From a bacterium (GTDB lineage Bacteria > Krumholzibacteriota > Krumholzibacteriia > Krumholzibacteriales > Krumholzibacteriaceae), in NCBI GenBank assembly GCA_020350885.1, contig CP070727.1:3299667-3336520 (forward strand): DNA of 36,854 nt. The letters run 5' to 3'. Both the position numbers and the translations under genes were made by a program. The notes beneath the pieces were generated by a model that ran no database searches, was not told where the DNA came from, and was given only the letters and a program-made list of their open reading frames with translations. Positions 34,838 through 36,854 of this stretch are shown here, in pieces (positions within the stretch are counted from its first letter, which is position 1; the number at the start of each line of letters is the position of its first letter).

Positions 34838-36265
34838 ATGCCGACAAATCCGGGAAACACGGTGATTGATCCGAAATTTCCGAAGTATGTGTATGCGTCA
34901 AAGCCACTCGTACCGGTGTACAGCAAGGTCAAGAAAGGCGAGCAACGTGCAACCTTGTTCATAGGGGAATGGATGAAGATTCTGGATGATCCGGTTCCAA
35001 AGAGAGGGCGGGTTCATGTGCGTTATCGTGGAGGAAAGGGGTATGTGAGTTGCAACGATTATACGTACTCTCGAATGCTGGAGGTCTTCTTTATCGATGT
35101 GGATCAGGGGGATTCGATTCTTATCCAGACACCTGATGACCGCCGCATACTTATAGACGGGGGAGAGAGTGATGATGCACATACCTTCATCAGGGATAAG
35201 TACAACCTGTATGAAAAGGAGAACTATATCGATTTTGAAGCAATGATTGCGACACATTCCGATGCGGATCATACCAGCGGATTAATCAAGATCCTCAAGG
35301 ATCCCAAGATTGCAGTCAAACGGTTTTACCATAATGGGCTCTTCAGGCGTACGGTTGAAGCCTCGGACCCCGGTCCCGTAATAGGCAACCGGATCTTCTC
35401 TCTTGTCGACCGGCCGGGTATCAATGCCGCACCCCCATTATCGTATTTGATGCGGAGGTTGGTTAAAGCGGTGGAACAGGCCAGGACCAATATGCCGAAG
35501 GTGATCGGAAAGATGAAGGCCCAGGAACGCTGGAAAGGCAGGATCGATGCTCCTCCAGGGGGGTTCGTCTTCGCGCGCCTCGATGCCTCGGATAGGTATC
35601 TGCCGCCCTACGATGACAAGAACAGTTACCTGACCGTCGAGGTGCTCTGGCCTGCCGCCAGAAAGGTTAACGGCAGGTTGTCGTATTCCAAGTATGGTGA
35701 TGCGGGAAAGACGGTAAACGGAAACTCGATCGTTCTGTGTTTAAAGCATAAGAAGAAACGAATTCTACTCACCGGGGATCTGAACGAAAAAGCAATGGAC
35801 GATATCTTGAAGCGCTACGGCAGTGGCGGGAAGAATCCCTCAAAGCGATTAAGAGCGGACGTATACAAGGCCGCGCATCATGGAAGCCAGCATTTCTCCG
35901 TTCCCTTCCTGAAGGCGGTGAAACCCAACGCAGCCGTCGTATCGTCGGGCGATAACCGGTACGATAAGCATGGACATCCCCGCGCGATCCTCATGGGGAC
36001 GATCACGAGATATTCCAGGAAATCGAAACCGGCTGTTTTTTCAACCGAGCTGGCGGCTTGTTTTAGACGGATACCCATGTCGAAAAAGAAGAGGAGAGCG
36101 TTTATGGAGGGCAGAAGCCAGATCTACGAGAAGGCCATCATGGGGATCGTGCATTTACGCAGCGATGGGAAAAATCTTTATCTGGGAACCGTCCATGGCA
36201 GAAAGCCTCCGGAGAAGAGATTCAAGAATATTCGCTGGAAATGGGATATCTGGCCGGAGATCTGA
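34838..36265 (+). CDS. MBL-fold (ComEC/Rec2-like) metallohydrolase with N-terminal SH3-like domain
   Basis: The start is ATG 34838, 6 bases after GGGAGGGG; 475 aa, no signal peptide. An SH3-like segment (about 19-65, ending GGKGYVS) precedes the metallo-beta-lactamase fold. The latter has F-I-D-V-D-Q-G-D-S near its start, as in ComEC. The metal motif is H140-x-D142-x-D144-H145, the TGDLN segment follows, and H347-H348-G-S is near the end. ComEC-type MBL domains are nucleases or unknown hydrolases; this one lacks the competence membrane domain and stands alone. The role of the SH3 part is unclear. Confidence 0.88.
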   Translation: MPTNPGNTVIDPKFPKYVYASKPLVPVYSKVKKGEQRATLFIGEWMKILDDPVPKRGRVHVRYRGGKGYVSCNDYTYSRMLEVFFIDVDQGDSILIQTPDDRRILIDGGESDDAHTFIRDKYNLYEKENYIDFEAMIATHSDADHTSGLIKILKDPKIAVKRFYHNGLFRRTVEASDPGPVIGNRIFSLVDRPGINAAPPLSYLMRRLVKAVEQARTNMPKVIGKMKAQERWKGRIDAPPGGFVFARLDASDRYLPPYDDKNSYLTVEVLWPAARKVNGRLSYSKYGDAGKTVNGNSIVLCLKHKKKRILLTGDLNEKAMDDILKRYGSGGKNPSKRLRADVYKAAHHGSQHFSVPFLKAVKPNAAVVSSGDNRYDKHGHPRAILMGTITRYSRKSKPAVFSTELAACFRRIPMSKKKRRAFMEGRSQIYEKAIMGIVHLRSDGKNLYLGTVHGRKPPEKRFKNIRWKWDIWPEI

Positions 36266-36292
36266 GGCCGGTCTTGGCAGCCGGCGGGAGTA

Positions 36293-36854
36293 TCAATCGT
36301 TCCAGGCGGCGATATAATTGATGGGTGTTCCGCCACAAGCGGTGAACCATCCCCCTGCGATCAATTGACCGTCGTAAACGGCGAGACTGAAGACCCGCTC
36401 GTTCATTCCCGTACCGATGGCCGACCAGGAGCCGCCATCCCAGGCGGCGATGCAGTCAGCGGAAACGCCCCCTGCATTGGAGAACAGTCCGCCCGCTATC
36501 AATCGGCCGTTATGGACGGTGAGGGCGGCGACGGCATCGTTCATGCCCGATCCCAGAGATGACCAGGAGCCGCCGTCCCAGGCGGCGATGTTACTGGCGG
36601 GGACGCCGCCGGCAGTTGTGAAGTATCCCCCTGCTATCAGTTTGCCGTCATAGACGGTGAGTGCGCATACCATCGGATCGCTGCCTCCTATTCCCGAACC
36701 AAGCGACGACCAGTTGGAACCATCCCATGAGGCGATAAAGTGTGCGGATACTCCTCCGGCGGTATTGAACCATCCTCCCGCGATCAATGTGCCGTCGTAG
36801 ATCGTGAGGGTGAGGATCATTCGGTGGCTGCCGGTCACTCCCGAGCCCAGGGCA
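36293..36854 (-). CDS. secreted repeat protein, C-terminal part only (gene continues beyond right edge)
   Basis: The frame is open through the right edge, so the gene starts outside the window; the GTG at 36838 is internal. The visible part is made of about 46-residue repeats of the form A-L-T-V-Y-D-G-x-L-I-A-G-G-x-F-x-x-A-G-G-V, then I-A-A-W-D-G-x-S-W-S-S-L-G-S-G. This is probably a beta-propeller of kelch or delta-60 style. The stop falls inside a repeat, right after AAWND, with no C-terminal domain or tail. It is 27 bases from the stop of the convergent MBL gene. Confidence 0.8.
   Translation of the reverse strand, partial: ALGSGVTGSHRMILTLTIYDGTLIAGGWFNTAGGVSAHFIASWDGSNWSSLGSGIGGSDPMVCALTVYDGKLIAGGYFTTAGGVPASNIAAWDGGSWSSLGSGMNDAVAALTVHNGRLIAGGLFSNAGGVSADCIAAWDGGSWSAIGTGMNERVFSLAVYDGQLIAGGWFTACGGTPINYIAAWND
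36300..36854 (-). repeat. 138-bp coding repeats in the right-edge gene
   Basis: At least four units of about 46 codons are visible, with high DNA similarity (the reverse complements of CCGTCGTA, ATCAA and CCCAGGCGGCG recur every 138 bases or so). The copies are nearly tandem and may recombine. Confidence 0.8.

Noticed and set aside
1..36854. tRNA, rRNA, CRISPR, insertion sequence, phage or integron features
   Set aside because: Reading both strands I saw no cloverleaf, no direct-repeat array, no transposase motif and no terminal inverted repeats. A tRNA or RNA-family scan was not possible here.

Overview
The window looks like chromosomal DNA of an uncultured, didermic (Gram-negative type) heterotroph, probably from an FCB-related or neighbouring candidate phylum such as Krumholzibacteriota, Latescibacterota or Eisenbacteria. 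The placement is an inference. It rests on a TonB-dependent receptor, a C-terminal outer-membrane barrel, many lipoproteins, a two-component-propeller/SpoIIE receptor, dockerin-like and TSP3-like calcium loops, and a recurrent C-terminal W-G-x-[IV]-K tail on secreted proteins. Base composition by eye is near 50% GC. Shine-Dalgarno sites are strong (AAGGAGG type) and let me correct several starts. I saw no rRNA, tRNA, CRISPR array, phage gene or insertion sequence.

Layout. 1-1821: the N-terminus of a membrane protein cut by the window edge, and an exported class-C-type serine hydrolase with a TPR tail (both minus). 2392-8000: an 831-aa exported membrane-anchored protein of unknown family, an exported CocE/S15-type hydrolase, and a lipoprotein with a BPL_N amidotransferase-like domain. 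8086-13119: a 1677-aa fusion of subtilase, M6-like domain with a substituted catalytic Glu, TSP3-like calcium repeats and an outer-membrane barrel, behind a near-consensus promoter. 13131-18310: a Cys-rich dockerin-like secreted protein, a 14-repeat propeller/Y_Y_Y/SpoIIE receptor phosphatase, a 60-aa membrane protein and another small secreted protein. 18705-22459: a membrane-tethered alpha/beta hydrolase, a TonB receptor and an Arg/Tyr-rich exported protein. 22638-26480: an adaptor plus two MacB-type permeases with no ATPase gene beside them. 26767-32427: secreted proteins, small membrane proteins and lipoproteins, and a GNAT acetyltransferase. 32610-36854: a radical SAM/SPASM-like enzyme with a lipoprotein, an SH3-plus-MBL-fold protein, and a repeat protein cut by the right edge.

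How it fits together. More than half of the genes encode exported, lipid-anchored or membrane proteins, so the region is mostly envelope and secretome: hydrolases outside the cytoplasm, uptake (TonB), export (MacAB-like) and environmental sensing (propeller/SpoIIE). The most intriguing pattern is that four otherwise unrelated secreted proteins (ending at 13131, 17840, 26767 and 31312, minus strand) finish with the same short tail, [AKST]-W-G-x-[IV]-K-x-[ILM]-[YL] plus 1-4 residues. This suggests an undescribed C-terminal sorting or anchoring tag.
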